Made by a program: the position numbers and the translations under genes. The notes below the pieces were generated by a model that was not told where the DNA came from, did no database searches, and was given only the letters and a program-made list of their open reading frames with translations. Positions 26,072 to 33,889 of a stretch of 64,000 bases of DNA are shown piece by piece. How positions within the stretch are numbered: the stretch's first letter is position 1; the number at the start of each line of letters is the position of its first letter. Source of the stretch: an uncultured Alistipes sp. (GTDB lineage Bacteria; Bacteroidota; Bacteroidia; Bacteroidales; Rikenellaceae); the NCBI GenBank assembly GCA_944321175.1, contig CALUKI010000021.1, forward strand, positions 1-64,000. Direction: 5' to 3'.

Positions 26072-26123
26072 CAACGATTGCGGGCAGATCAATGCGATCC
26101 GCCTGCAATCGTTGTCCCCCCCC
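26072..26123. repeat. Long hairpin followed by a nine-base C run (intergenic)
   Basis: A 19-base arm beginning CAACGATTGC (26072-26081) pairs with an arm ending GCAATCGTTG (26104-26113), two positions mismatched, around a 5-base loop. Two bases later nine C follow (26115-26123). No gene was supported in 25919-26266. The hairpin may terminate the minus-strand gene that ends at 26267, or belong to a small RNA or miniature mobile element. Confidence 0.6.
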
Positions 26124-26266
26124 CGAAGATGCCTTTCAAACAACCGACCTCACCCTGCCGAACAGTCTTCGCCGATTCTCGGCCATTTCCCGCCACGGCA
26201 CAGTCCACACAAACGCGGCTGCCTTCGACCTAACGAAAAGATTCGTTTCCAACAACCGTTTCCGCG

Positions 26267-26878
26267 CTACCTTTCCGTAAAGGTATCGCCCGAACGGTCG
26301 AAAGTACGCGAAGAATCGCTGACATCAGTATAGTTGTCCTCGCCGAATAGACCTTTTTTGTTTCTTACGACCGTACCGTCGTCCAGCATGATGTCCCCCT
26401 TTTTCAAAGAGCCTCCGGACAGAGCTACGGAAAAAGCCAAGAAGATCAGATAGAGGACGACGAGCGCAAAAACGATTACCGAACCCAACGCCCCGATTCC
26501 GACACCGACACCACAAGCCACTGTCAGGAAGAAAAATTTCCCGACACGTCGTCCGAACGTATCCATCCGAGCGATGGCTTCATAGAGATTGAACGAAAAG
26601 ACGACGATCAAGGACAACGAGATCCCGACCATCGCGGAATCCTCGTTCCAATCAATATTAAACACCATCTTCAGAGTCGGAATCGCAGTCAGCATCGCCC
26701 CGGGAATCAGACATAACAATACTTGCGTGCGGCCGAAGGGTTCATAATCGCGTGTTTCGCCCGGCCGGTTCTTCGGACCGAAAAAATAGCTGTCAATGCC
26801 ATTATAATGTTTGAGAAACTGGTAGCCCAGTATCATAATGAGAATGCCTACACCCACTACGATTAAAATATTTTCCAT
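26267..26878 (-). CDS. Unknown membrane protein (203 aa)
   Basis: Not recognised. An N-terminal membrane helix (ILIVVGVGILIMILGYQFL) precedes a soluble segment rich in Gly/Pro/Arg (SYFFGPKNRPGETRDYEPFGR). Three or four more hydrophobic segments follow, the last two around VACGVGVGIGALGSVIVFALVVLYLIFLAF. The C-terminal ~45 residues are polar (MLDDGTVVRNKKGLFGEDNYTDVSDSS). An inner-membrane protein is likely. It sits in a stretch visibly richer in A+T than the surrounding genes, beside another unknown membrane protein on the same strand. Confidence 0.7.
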   Translation of the reverse strand: MENILIVVGVGILIMILGYQFLKHYNGIDSYFFGPKNRPGETRDYEPFGRTQVLLCLIPGAMLTAIPTLKMVFNIDWNEDSAMVGISLSLIVVFSFNLYEAIARMDTFGRRVGKFFFLTVACGVGVGIGALGSVIVFALVVLYLIFLAFSVALSGGSLKKGDIMLDDGTVVRNKKGLFGEDNYTDVSDSSRTFDRSGDTFTER

Positions 26879-26993
26879 ATATTCGATATTTTATTGTTGT
26901 TGATTTCTTTCGTCCATTTCCCGTCTCGGCAATTCGAGTAAATTCGATTGCACTCGGCTTCATGAAATGGTTCGGTTACCATATATACTATTT

Positions 26994-27833
26994 TCAGGAC
27001 AGAATCCATTCCCATTCACCCAAATAGACCATTACCAGCCATGCGAGACTGCAGCAAAGCATCCACCCCGCAATCGCGCCGCATATCGGAGCCGTAAAAA
27101 ACGATTTTCGGGGTTCCGGTTGTTCGGCAAAAGAAGCCAATGCGGAAGATTCGGATGCGAACAGATCGCTTCGAATCAATCCCTTCACACCTATAAACAG
27201 CAAGCATTTGGACAAAACAAGTATTATTATAGCAAATAGAGACCAACCACCCCAAAACAACATGCTGAAATCCTCGGCGGCCATTCCCGAAAGCATTCCC
27301 TCATCTTTCATCCACGAAGCAATACCGCCAAACCTTCCTATACATATAGAGAAAAGCGACAGTACAACAGCCGTCTGGATCAATCGGACATTTTTCTCAA
27401 TCCACGGATCTCTACTGTGCTGACGAACTACATCCACAGCCCAAAACCGGTAAAGACCAAACAGGACAACCAACACTAACAAGATAATCAGAAAAAATCC
27501 GGAATGATAATGGAAGATGACGCTCACTATTATGCGCAAAGGGACATAAGCGACATACGCCATTATCCAATGTTTTATCCACATTTTTCCGACTCGGTCG
27601 GCCAAGCACTTTACAGCCAGCAATCCTCCTACCAGCAACAGACAAGGCAGATATTCCGACAGTATATCATATAATAAAAATAAATGATTATGATTTATCA
27701 ATAAATAGGGGATTATACTATCATCGAATAAGCGAAAAAATATCGACAACAAAACGCCCGCTCCGATCAACCAGATGGCAGCAGTCTTGCGACGGGAAAT
27801 CTGTTTCTCCGTTAAAAGTTTGGTTTCTCTCAT
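26994..27833 (-). CDS. Unknown polytopic membrane protein (279 aa)
   Basis: Not recognised. From MRETKLLTEKQISRRK there are about six to seven predicted membrane helices (for example KTAAIWLIGAGVLLSIFF, GFFLIILLVLVVLFGLY, SLFAIIILVLSKCLLFIG, and a final AGWMLCCSLAWLVMVYLG). The longer reading from 27902 adds 23 residues that weaken the start and is not preferred. The gene is markedly AT-rich compared with its neighbours ffh and era, which suggests later acquisition. It may be co-transcribed with the 203-residue membrane protein 115 bases downstream. Confidence 0.65.
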   Translation of the reverse strand: MRETKLLTEKQISRRKTAAIWLIGAGVLLSIFFRLFDDSIIPYLLINHNHLFLLYDILSEYLPCLLLVGGLLAVKCLADRVGKMWIKHWIMAYVAYVPLRIIVSVIFHYHSGFFLIILLVLVVLFGLYRFWAVDVVRQHSRDPWIEKNVRLIQTAVVLSLFSICIGRFGGIASWMKDEGMLSGMAAEDFSMLFWGGWSLFAIIILVLSKCLLFIGVKGLIRSDLFASESSALASFAEQPEPRKSFFTAPICGAIAGWMLCCSLAWLVMVYLGEWEWILS

Positions 27834-28228
27834 AAAAATAATTCTTTTTGTCTTGTTCAACATTGCACATAAAAAACGCGGACAAACTCCGTTCACCCAC
27901 ATTCAAGGCCTTGGACTGCCCACAAAGAAAGATGAAAGAAATGCCCGCGCCGAAAAACAGCACGAGCATCAACTTTAATTCCTCTTTGTGATTCAAAAGT
28001 GTCCAAGTTCTGAATGTAAGAAGAAAAGCCGATGCGCTTTTATATGTTTTGTGCCGGCGCTTTTCGTGCGGTGACGGCACATAAAAATCGATCCGATTCG
28101 ATCGTCTGCCCGCGACTTCCGCAAAAAAGAATGCCGACAGCCGAATATATCCCCCGTTATTTCTCCATAGGCAAAACGATTTAAGCGAGTAACTTTTACA
28201 AATATATGGAATTTTCTCGAATTTATCG
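27834..28228. other. AT-rich gap upstream of era
   Basis: About 400 bases with no supported gene. A minus-strand reading (27721-28080) contains a hydrophobic stretch MLVLFFGAGISFIFLCG but overlaps the membrane-protein gene and lacks any recognisable family, so it is at best a remnant. Confidence 0.4.
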
Positions 28229-28236
28229 TAACTTTG
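28229..28236 (+). promoter_or_regulatory. -7 element for era
   Basis: TAACTTTG (28229-28236), 21 bases before the era ATG. The expected -33 position has TGG instead of TTG. It also makes the upstream non-ATG start at 28234 implausible. Confidence 0.55.
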
Positions 28237-28257
28237 AACTCAAATAAACCGCATTTC

Positions 28258-29142
28258 ATGCACAAATCGGGTTTTGTCAATATCATCGGAAATCCCAACG
28301 TCGGAAAATCGACGCTGATGAACGCATTGGTGGGCGAACGGCTCTCGATCATCACCTCCAAAGCGCAAACCACCCGCCACCGCATTCTCGGCATCGTCAA
28401 CGGCGATGATTTCCAGATCGTCTTCTCGGATACACCGGGCATTCTGCGGCCAAGTTACAAACTGCAGGAGTCGATGATGAACTTCGTGCGGGGCGCTCTC
28501 ACCGACGCCGACGTGCTGCTCTATGTGACCGATACCGTCGAACAGGATGACGAACGGGCCGCCGAGATCGTCGGGCGCATCCGTCGCAGCGGAACTCCGA
28601 CACTGGTGGTGATCAACAAGATCGATCTCAGCGATCAGACCCGGCTTGAAGCACTTGTCGAAAAGTGGCATGCGAAACTGCCCGATGCTGCGATCATACC
28701 CGTTTCGGCCAGGGAGCGGTTCAACATCGACGTCCTTTTCGACCGTATTCTCGCCCTGCTGCCCGAAGGCGAAGCCTACTACCCCAAAGATACGCTTACG
28801 GACAAGACCTTGCGGTTCTTTGCCTCGGAGATCATCCGCGAGAAGATCCTCACGAACTACGACAAGGAAATCCCCTACTGCTGCGAGATCGTGATCGACG
28901 CCTACAAGGAGGAGCCGCAGATCGACCGGATCTCGGCCGTGATCTACGTTGCCCGCGACTCGCAAAAAGGAATCCTGATCGGACACAAGGGCGAAAAACT
29001 CAAGAAAGTAGGACGGCAGGCACGCGAGGATCTTGAAGATTTTCTCCAGAAGAAGGTTTTCCTGCAGCTCTTCGTGAAGGTCAGCGACGACTGGCGCAAC
29101 GACGAACGGCAGCTGCGCCGTTTCGGATACGAACAAAGTTGA
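28258..29142 (+). CDS. era: GTPase Era
   Basis: 294 residues. Era assists maturation of 16S rRNA and assembly of the 30S subunit. G motifs: GNPNVGKSTLMNALVGE (G1), TSKAQTTRHR (G2), SDTPGIL (G3), NKIDLSD (G4), VSAR (G5). The C-terminal KH domain has the signature EEPQIDRISAVIYVARDSQKGILIGHKGEKLKKVGRQAREDLE, including the GxxG-type IGHKGE loop. Probably the first gene of a unit with the TPR gene 66 bases later. Confidence 0.97.
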   Translation: MHKSGFVNIIGNPNVGKSTLMNALVGERLSIITSKAQTTRHRILGIVNGDDFQIVFSDTPGILRPSYKLQESMMNFVRGALTDADVLLYVTDTVEQDDERAAEIVGRIRRSGTPTLVVINKIDLSDQTRLEALVEKWHAKLPDAAIIPVSARERFNIDVLFDRILALLPEGEAYYPKDTLTDKTLRFFASEIIREKILTNYDKEIPYCCEIVIDAYKEEPQIDRISAVIYVARDSQKGILIGHKGEKLKKVGRQAREDLEDFLQKKVFLQLFVKVSDDWRNDERQLRRFGYEQS

Positions 29143-29208
29143 GACTCGAACCGGCAGAACGGCAATAAATCGGAGGAAAAAGGCGTTTTTTAGAACGATA
29201 CGGGAAAG

Positions 29209-31221
29209 ATGATGAAACCGGCAACGATGCGAAAATGTATAACGGGCGTTCTGTTGGCCATCGCGCTGTCGATCGGCATCGGTAGCCGTGCACAATACGA
29301 CAAGGAGTATTTCTATTACGTCGGTCGGTCGTTCATGATCGACAACAATTTCGAGGATGCCATCCGTACGCTCAACATCCTGCTGCGCTTCGACGAAGAG
29401 GCTTACGAAGGGTATTTCCTGCGCGGCATCGCCAAATACAACCTCGACGATCTGTTGGGTGCCGAAGCCGACTTCACCACCGCCATCGAGAAGAATCCCG
29501 TCTTCACCACCGCCTTCACCTATCGGGCCATCACCCGCTCGCGGCTGGGCAATTACGACGACGCGCTCTCCGACTTCGCCGAAGCGATCGAATTGCGGCC
29601 CGACCTGCCCAACGCCTACTACAGCCGGGGCGTGACCCGGCTGCTGAACCAGCAGTTCAAGGAGGCGATCGACGACTTCGACAAGTTCATCCGACAGGAG
29701 AACAAGGTCTCGGACGCCTATCTCAACCGAGGCGTCTGCTATCTTTACCTCAAGGATACGGTGCAGGCCTATGCCGATTTCGAAACGGCGATCCGCACCA
29801 ACCGCGAAAATCCCATGAGCTACAACCGCCGCGGCGAGCTGGAGATGAAACAGCAGCGGTACGATGAGGCGGAGGCCGATTTCAACATGGCCATACGCTG
29901 CGATTCGAACTACCTGCTCTCCTACTTCAACCGCGCCATCGTCTATTCATACACCAACCGTCCGATGCAGTCGCTGGCCGACTTCGACCGCGTGCTACAG
30001 CTCGACTCGACCAACTCGCTCACCTATTTCAACCGCGCCATCGTCCGTTCGCAGATCGGAGACTTCAACCGTGCGCTCGACGACTACGACAAGGTGGCCT
30101 ACTATTCGCCGGAAAATGTGCTCGTTTACTACAACCGCGCCGGCGTGCATTCTGAACTGGGGAATATCGAAAGCGCCATCCGCGACTATACGAAAGCGAT
30201 CGAGCTCTATCCCGATTTCGCAAACGCCTATCTCAACCGCAGCCGGCTGCGTTACCTGTTGCGTGACGAGACGGGATCGCGCAGCGACCGCGATATCGCC
30301 CAGCGCAAAATCGCCGAATACAAGACCCGGTTGAGCGACTCCACCTATTCGATCTATGCCGATACGACGCACCGTTTCGACCGGCTGCTGTCGTTCGATG
30401 CCAATCTCGCCGGCAGCAACTTCGGCCGCATCACATCCAAGAGTGCCGACAACCGGCTGGCGCTGCTGCCGCTCTACCGTTTCACGCTGCGGCGTCCCGA
30501 TTCGTTGCAGAACATCGGCCTGAAGGGAGGTTATCGTTCACAGCGAGAGATCGATTTCCGCAGCCGCATCGGCAACGAATACCTGATCCTTACCGCACGC
30601 GAGAGCAACCTCCCCGCCGACTCGCTCGTACTGCTCGACAAACGGTATGCACGGGAACTTGCCGCACGGCCGTCGTCGTGGGAGCTGCTGTTCCAGCGGG
30701 GCATCACCCAGACGCTCATCAAGCAATACACCAACGCCGTGAGCACCTTCTCGGCCGCCATCGACCAGTATCCGGCCAATCCGTTCCTCTATCTGAACCG
30801 CTCGACGACACGGGCCGAGATGATCGACTTCATCTCGTCGATCGACAATTCGTACCAGCGGATCGCCATCGAGTCGGATCCGGCGAAACGGCTGCAGAAC
30901 TCCTCGTCGCGGACCTACAACTACGACGAATCGATTGCCGATCTGAACAAGGCGGCCAAGCTCTTCCCCGACTTCCCCTATACATATTACAACCGCGCCA
31001 ATCTGATGGCCCTGTCGGGAAAACTGCCCGAAGCCTATGACGACTACACGAAAGCCATCGAGCTGGATCCGTCGTTTGCCGAGGCATACTACAATCGCGG
31101 GCTGGTGCAGATCTTCATGAAGGATACGCGCAAGGGGTGTCTCGATCTGTCGAAAGCCGGAGAACTGGGAATAAAGAAGGCGTATGAGATTTTGAAACAA
31201 TACACGGCAATGGAGCCGTAA
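29209..31221 (+). CDS. Tetratricopeptide repeat protein
   Basis: 670 residues with an N-terminal signal peptide (MRKCITGVLLAIALSIGIGSRAQ after two or three extra residues). It then has about ten TPR repeats in the first half (repeating patterns such as AYYSRGVTRLLNQQFKEAIDDFDKFI and SYFNRAIVYSYTNRPMQSLADFDRVL). A spacer of roughly 150 residues without clear repeats follows, then more TPRs near the end (PEAYDDYTKAIELDPSFAEAYYNRGLVQIF). TPR arrays bind peptides and other proteins; this exported one probably acts in the periplasm or at the outer membrane. Alternative starts at 29212 and 29227 are possible; the last gives the cleanest signal peptide. Follows era on the same strand. Confidence 0.85.
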   Translation: MMKPATMRKCITGVLLAIALSIGIGSRAQYDKEYFYYVGRSFMIDNNFEDAIRTLNILLRFDEEAYEGYFLRGIAKYNLDDLLGAEADFTTAIEKNPVFTTAFTYRAITRSRLGNYDDALSDFAEAIELRPDLPNAYYSRGVTRLLNQQFKEAIDDFDKFIRQENKVSDAYLNRGVCYLYLKDTVQAYADFETAIRTNRENPMSYNRRGELEMKQQRYDEAEADFNMAIRCDSNYLLSYFNRAIVYSYTNRPMQSLADFDRVLQLDSTNSLTYFNRAIVRSQIGDFNRALDDYDKVAYYSPENVLVYYNRAGVHSELGNIESAIRDYTKAIELYPDFANAYLNRSRLRYLLRDETGSRSDRDIAQRKIAEYKTRLSDSTYSIYADTTHRFDRLLSFDANLAGSNFGRITSKSADNRLALLPLYRFTLRRPDSLQNIGLKGGYRSQREIDFRSRIGNEYLILTARESNLPADSLVLLDKRYARELAARPSSWELLFQRGITQTLIKQYTNAVSTFSAAIDQYPANPFLYLNRSTTRAEMIDFISSIDNSYQRIAIESDPAKRLQNSSSRTYNYDESIADLNKAAKLFPDFPYTYYNRANLMALSGKLPEAYDDYTKAIELDPSFAEAYYNRGLVQIFMKDTRKGCLDLSKAGELGIKKAYEILKQYTAMEP

Positions 31222-31274
31222 CGGCGCAACAACGGGCCGGACAAAAAAAGGATACAACCCAAACAAGACAGAAA

Positions 31275-32648
31275 ATGACAGAAACAATCAAACGCAAACT
31301 GAGCGAATCATCCGCTGCCCGCTGGACGGCAATGCTGATCGTCTCGTTCACCATGATGTGCGGCTATTTCATCACCGACGTGATGTCGCCGCTGGGAGAG
31401 ATGCTGACGCGCAGTGTCGCAGATGGCGGTCTGGGCTGGAGCGCAACCGAATACGGATTCTTCTCCGGTGCATACAGCTGGCTGAACATCTTCCTCTTCA
31501 TGCTGCTCATCGGCGGATTCATCCTCGACAAGATGGGCGTCCGCTTTACGGGAGTCATGTCCTGTGTACTGATGGTCGGCGGAGCACTGCTCAAGGCCTA
31601 CGCCATCTCGCCGCTCTTCCCCGCCGACGGCATGCTCTTCGGCTTCAAGACTCAGATGTGGATGGCCGGTCTGGGCTTCGCCATCTTCGGCATGGGCGCC
31701 GAGATCTGCGGCATTACCGTCTCGAAGGTCATCGTCAAGTGGTTTACGGGCCACGAACTGGCGCTGGCTCTCGGACTGCAGGTCGCCATGGCCCGGCTCG
31801 GAACCGCCGTCGCGCTCTTCTTCAGCCCGCATATCGCCAAGGCGGTGGGCAACATCTCCTATCCCGTACTGTTCGGTGCGCTGGCACTCTGCATCGGACT
31901 GTTGGCCTACCTCGTCTATTGCGTGATGGACAAACGGCTCGACAACTCCATTGCAGCCGTCCAGACCGAAAAGGAAGAGGGCTTCAAACTCGGAGACATC
32001 AAATTTATCGTCACCAACAAGGGTTTCTGGTTGATCGCATTGCTGTGTCTGATGTTCTACTCCGGCGTCTTCCCCTTCCTGAAATTCGCCGCACAGCTGA
32101 TGATCTACAAATACGGGGTCGATCCCGTCATGGCTGGCGCCATTCCGTCGATCCTGCCTTTCGGTACGATTCTCCTCACGCCGCTCTTCGGATCGATCTA
32201 CGACCACGTCGGCAAAGGCGCAACGCTGATGATCATCGGCGCCATCATGCTCGTTGCGGTACATGTACTGTTCGCCCTGCCGATTCTCAACGAGTGGTGG
32301 TTCGCACTCATCATCATGATCATTCTCGGCGTCGCCTTCTCGCTCGTACCCTCGGCCATGTGGCCCTCGGTGCCGAAGATCATCCCTCAGAAGCAGTTGG
32401 GATCCGCCTACGCCCTGATCTTCTACGTGCAGAACATCGGTCTGATGTGCGTGCCGATGCTGATCGGTTGGGTTGTCGATCGCTTCGCGAAGTTCACGAC
32501 ACCCGAAGGCATGATCTCGTACGACTACACGCTGCCGATGACGATCTTCGCACTGTTCGGCGTCGTAGCCGTCGGTCTCGCCTTCTGGCTCAAGGCCGAA
32601 GACCACAAGAAGCACTACGGACTCGAAGAGGCCAATATCCGGAAATAG
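31275..32648 (+). CDS. Major facilitator superfamily transporter
   Basis: 457 residues with 12 predicted membrane helices. Helix 1 begins AMLIVSFTMMCGYFITDV; the conserved MFS loop 2-3 region reads GGFILDKMGVRFTG; the two halves are joined by a charged central loop (QTEKEEGFKLGDIKF). A second half-repeat has GSIYDHVGKG, matching the G-D-R/K loop. The sequence type resembles the MFSD1-like branch in Bacteroidetes, for which substrates are mostly unknown in bacteria (dipeptides are transported by the animal MFSD1). Substrate not assignable here. A strong terminator follows. Confidence 0.88.
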   Translation: MTETIKRKLSESSAARWTAMLIVSFTMMCGYFITDVMSPLGEMLTRSVADGGLGWSATEYGFFSGAYSWLNIFLFMLLIGGFILDKMGVRFTGVMSCVLMVGGALLKAYAISPLFPADGMLFGFKTQMWMAGLGFAIFGMGAEICGITVSKVIVKWFTGHELALALGLQVAMARLGTAVALFFSPHIAKAVGNISYPVLFGALALCIGLLAYLVYCVMDKRLDNSIAAVQTEKEEGFKLGDIKFIVTNKGFWLIALLCLMFYSGVFPFLKFAAQLMIYKYGVDPVMAGAIPSILPFGTILLTPLFGSIYDHVGKGATLMIIGAIMLVAVHVLFALPILNEWWFALIIMIILGVAFSLVPSAMWPSVPKIIPQKQLGSAYALIFYVQNIGLMCVPMLIGWVVDRFAKFTTPEGMISYDYTLPMTIFALFGVVAVGLAFWLKAEDHKKHYGLEEANIRK

Positions 32649-32669
32649 TCCCGGTCATCAACAATTACA

Positions 32670-32706
32670 AAAAGCCGCCGCATCTTGAAAGGATGCGGCG
32701 GCTTTT
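32670..32706. terminator. Bidirectional terminator between convergent genes
   Basis: AAAAGCCGCCGCATC (32670-32684) pairs perfectly with GATGCGGCGGCTTTT (32692-32706). It serves both the MFS gene and the convergent glycosyltransferase gene. Confidence 0.92.
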
Positions 32707-32722
32707 GCGATACTTGCCCGAC

Positions 32723-33847
32723 TTAACGGATCGATTCGTAGAGTTCCGTAATGCGGTTGCACATCTCCTCCCACGAGAAACGACGGCGCTCCTCCTGAAT
32801 ATCGATCCGCATACGGTCGAGCGTACCCGTTTCATAGATGCGCTCAAGGGCACGGGCAATGCTTGCGGCATCGGGACGGCAGACATACCCTACCCGACCG
32901 TCGGGAACGATCTCGGGCAGACCGCCGACGTCAGTGACGATCATCGGTACACCGAAGTTGTAGGCGATCTGCGTCACGCCGCTCTGCGTCGCCGTCTTGT
33001 AGGGCTGCACGACGACGTCGGCTGCCGAGAAGTAATATTTCACATCGGCATCGGGGACGAAAAAATCGTGCAGAATCACCTCGTCCCGCAACCCCGACGT
33101 CTCGATCTGGTGAATATACTTCTCACGCGAAGCATAAAACTCTCCGGCTACGATCAGCCGATGGCCCGGACGCCGGAAACGGGTCCAGGCGTCGAGCAGG
33201 AGATCCAGTCCCTTGTAGTCCCGGATCAGTCCGAAAAAGAGTGCATAATGCAACGTCGGATCGAGCGACAGATGCCGGCACGCCTCTTCGCGCGGCACGG
33301 CCGAGCCGAAATTCTCGAAGAGCGGATGGGGCGAGAAGAGTGCCGGAGCAGCGGTGTAGGCCTTCAGCTCCTCGTGCACCTGCTCCGACATGTAGATGAA
33401 TCCGTCGATCGAAGAGAGGAAATAGCGGTTGAAGGGACGATCGACAAAGTGGTGTTCGTGAGGTTCGACGTTGTCGATCTGGCAGATCGTCCGCGTATGG
33501 CCGTTGCCGCGCGCAAGACGGGCGATCGTACCGAAGCAGGGCGCCATGAAGGGGGTCCAGTACTTCATCAGCACGAAATCGGGACACTCGCGACGGATCG
33601 CACGGCCCACCCGCCACCAGTTGAACGGATTGACCGTATTGACACAGCGTGTAATATGCAGGTCCTGCGGTGCAGGCGTCGTGACCGTCTGGCTTTTGCC
33701 CGGAAAGAGAAACGACGGATATTGCACCGTGAAGGTCCGGATATCAACCTCGTTGCCGCGCGCCGCAAACGTGCGGGCCATGATCTCCATGATGGATGCC
33801 AGGCCGCCCCGATAGGGATGCGCCGGGCCTACGATACAGATTTTCAT
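32723..33847 (-). CDS. Glycosyltransferase family 4 protein
   Basis: 374 residues, GT-B fold. The N-terminal half starts KICIVGPAHPYRGGLASIMEIMARTF with the acceptor-side glycine loop. The C-terminal half has the donor-binding blocks YALFFGLIRDYKGLDLLLDAW, VILHDFFVPDADVKYYFSAADVVVQPYKTATQSGV and the E-X7-E-like segment VTDVGGLPEIVPDGRVGYVC. Typical products are cell-surface polysaccharides or glycolipids; donor and acceptor cannot be inferred. It starts 42 bases after the dsbD-like gene ends and is probably on the same transcript. Confidence 0.88.
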   Translation of the reverse strand: MKICIVGPAHPYRGGLASIMEIMARTFAARGNEVDIRTFTVQYPSFLFPGKSQTVTTPAPQDLHITRCVNTVNPFNWWRVGRAIRRECPDFVLMKYWTPFMAPCFGTIARLARGNGHTRTICQIDNVEPHEHHFVDRPFNRYFLSSIDGFIYMSEQVHEELKAYTAAPALFSPHPLFENFGSAVPREEACRHLSLDPTLHYALFFGLIRDYKGLDLLLDAWTRFRRPGHRLIVAGEFYASREKYIHQIETSGLRDEVILHDFFVPDADVKYYFSAADVVVQPYKTATQSGVTQIAYNFGVPMIVTDVGGLPEIVPDGRVGYVCRPDAASIARALERIYETGTLDRMRIDIQEERRRFSWEEMCNRITELYESIR

Positions 33848-33889
33848 ATGGTTTGCAAATCAAAGACGATCCCGCGCCGCGCACCGCCG

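Noticed and set aside
27721..28080. 119-residue minus-strand frame with a hydrophobic segment
   Set aside because: It overlaps the start of the better-supported membrane-protein gene, has no recognisable family or start context, and may be only a remnant.
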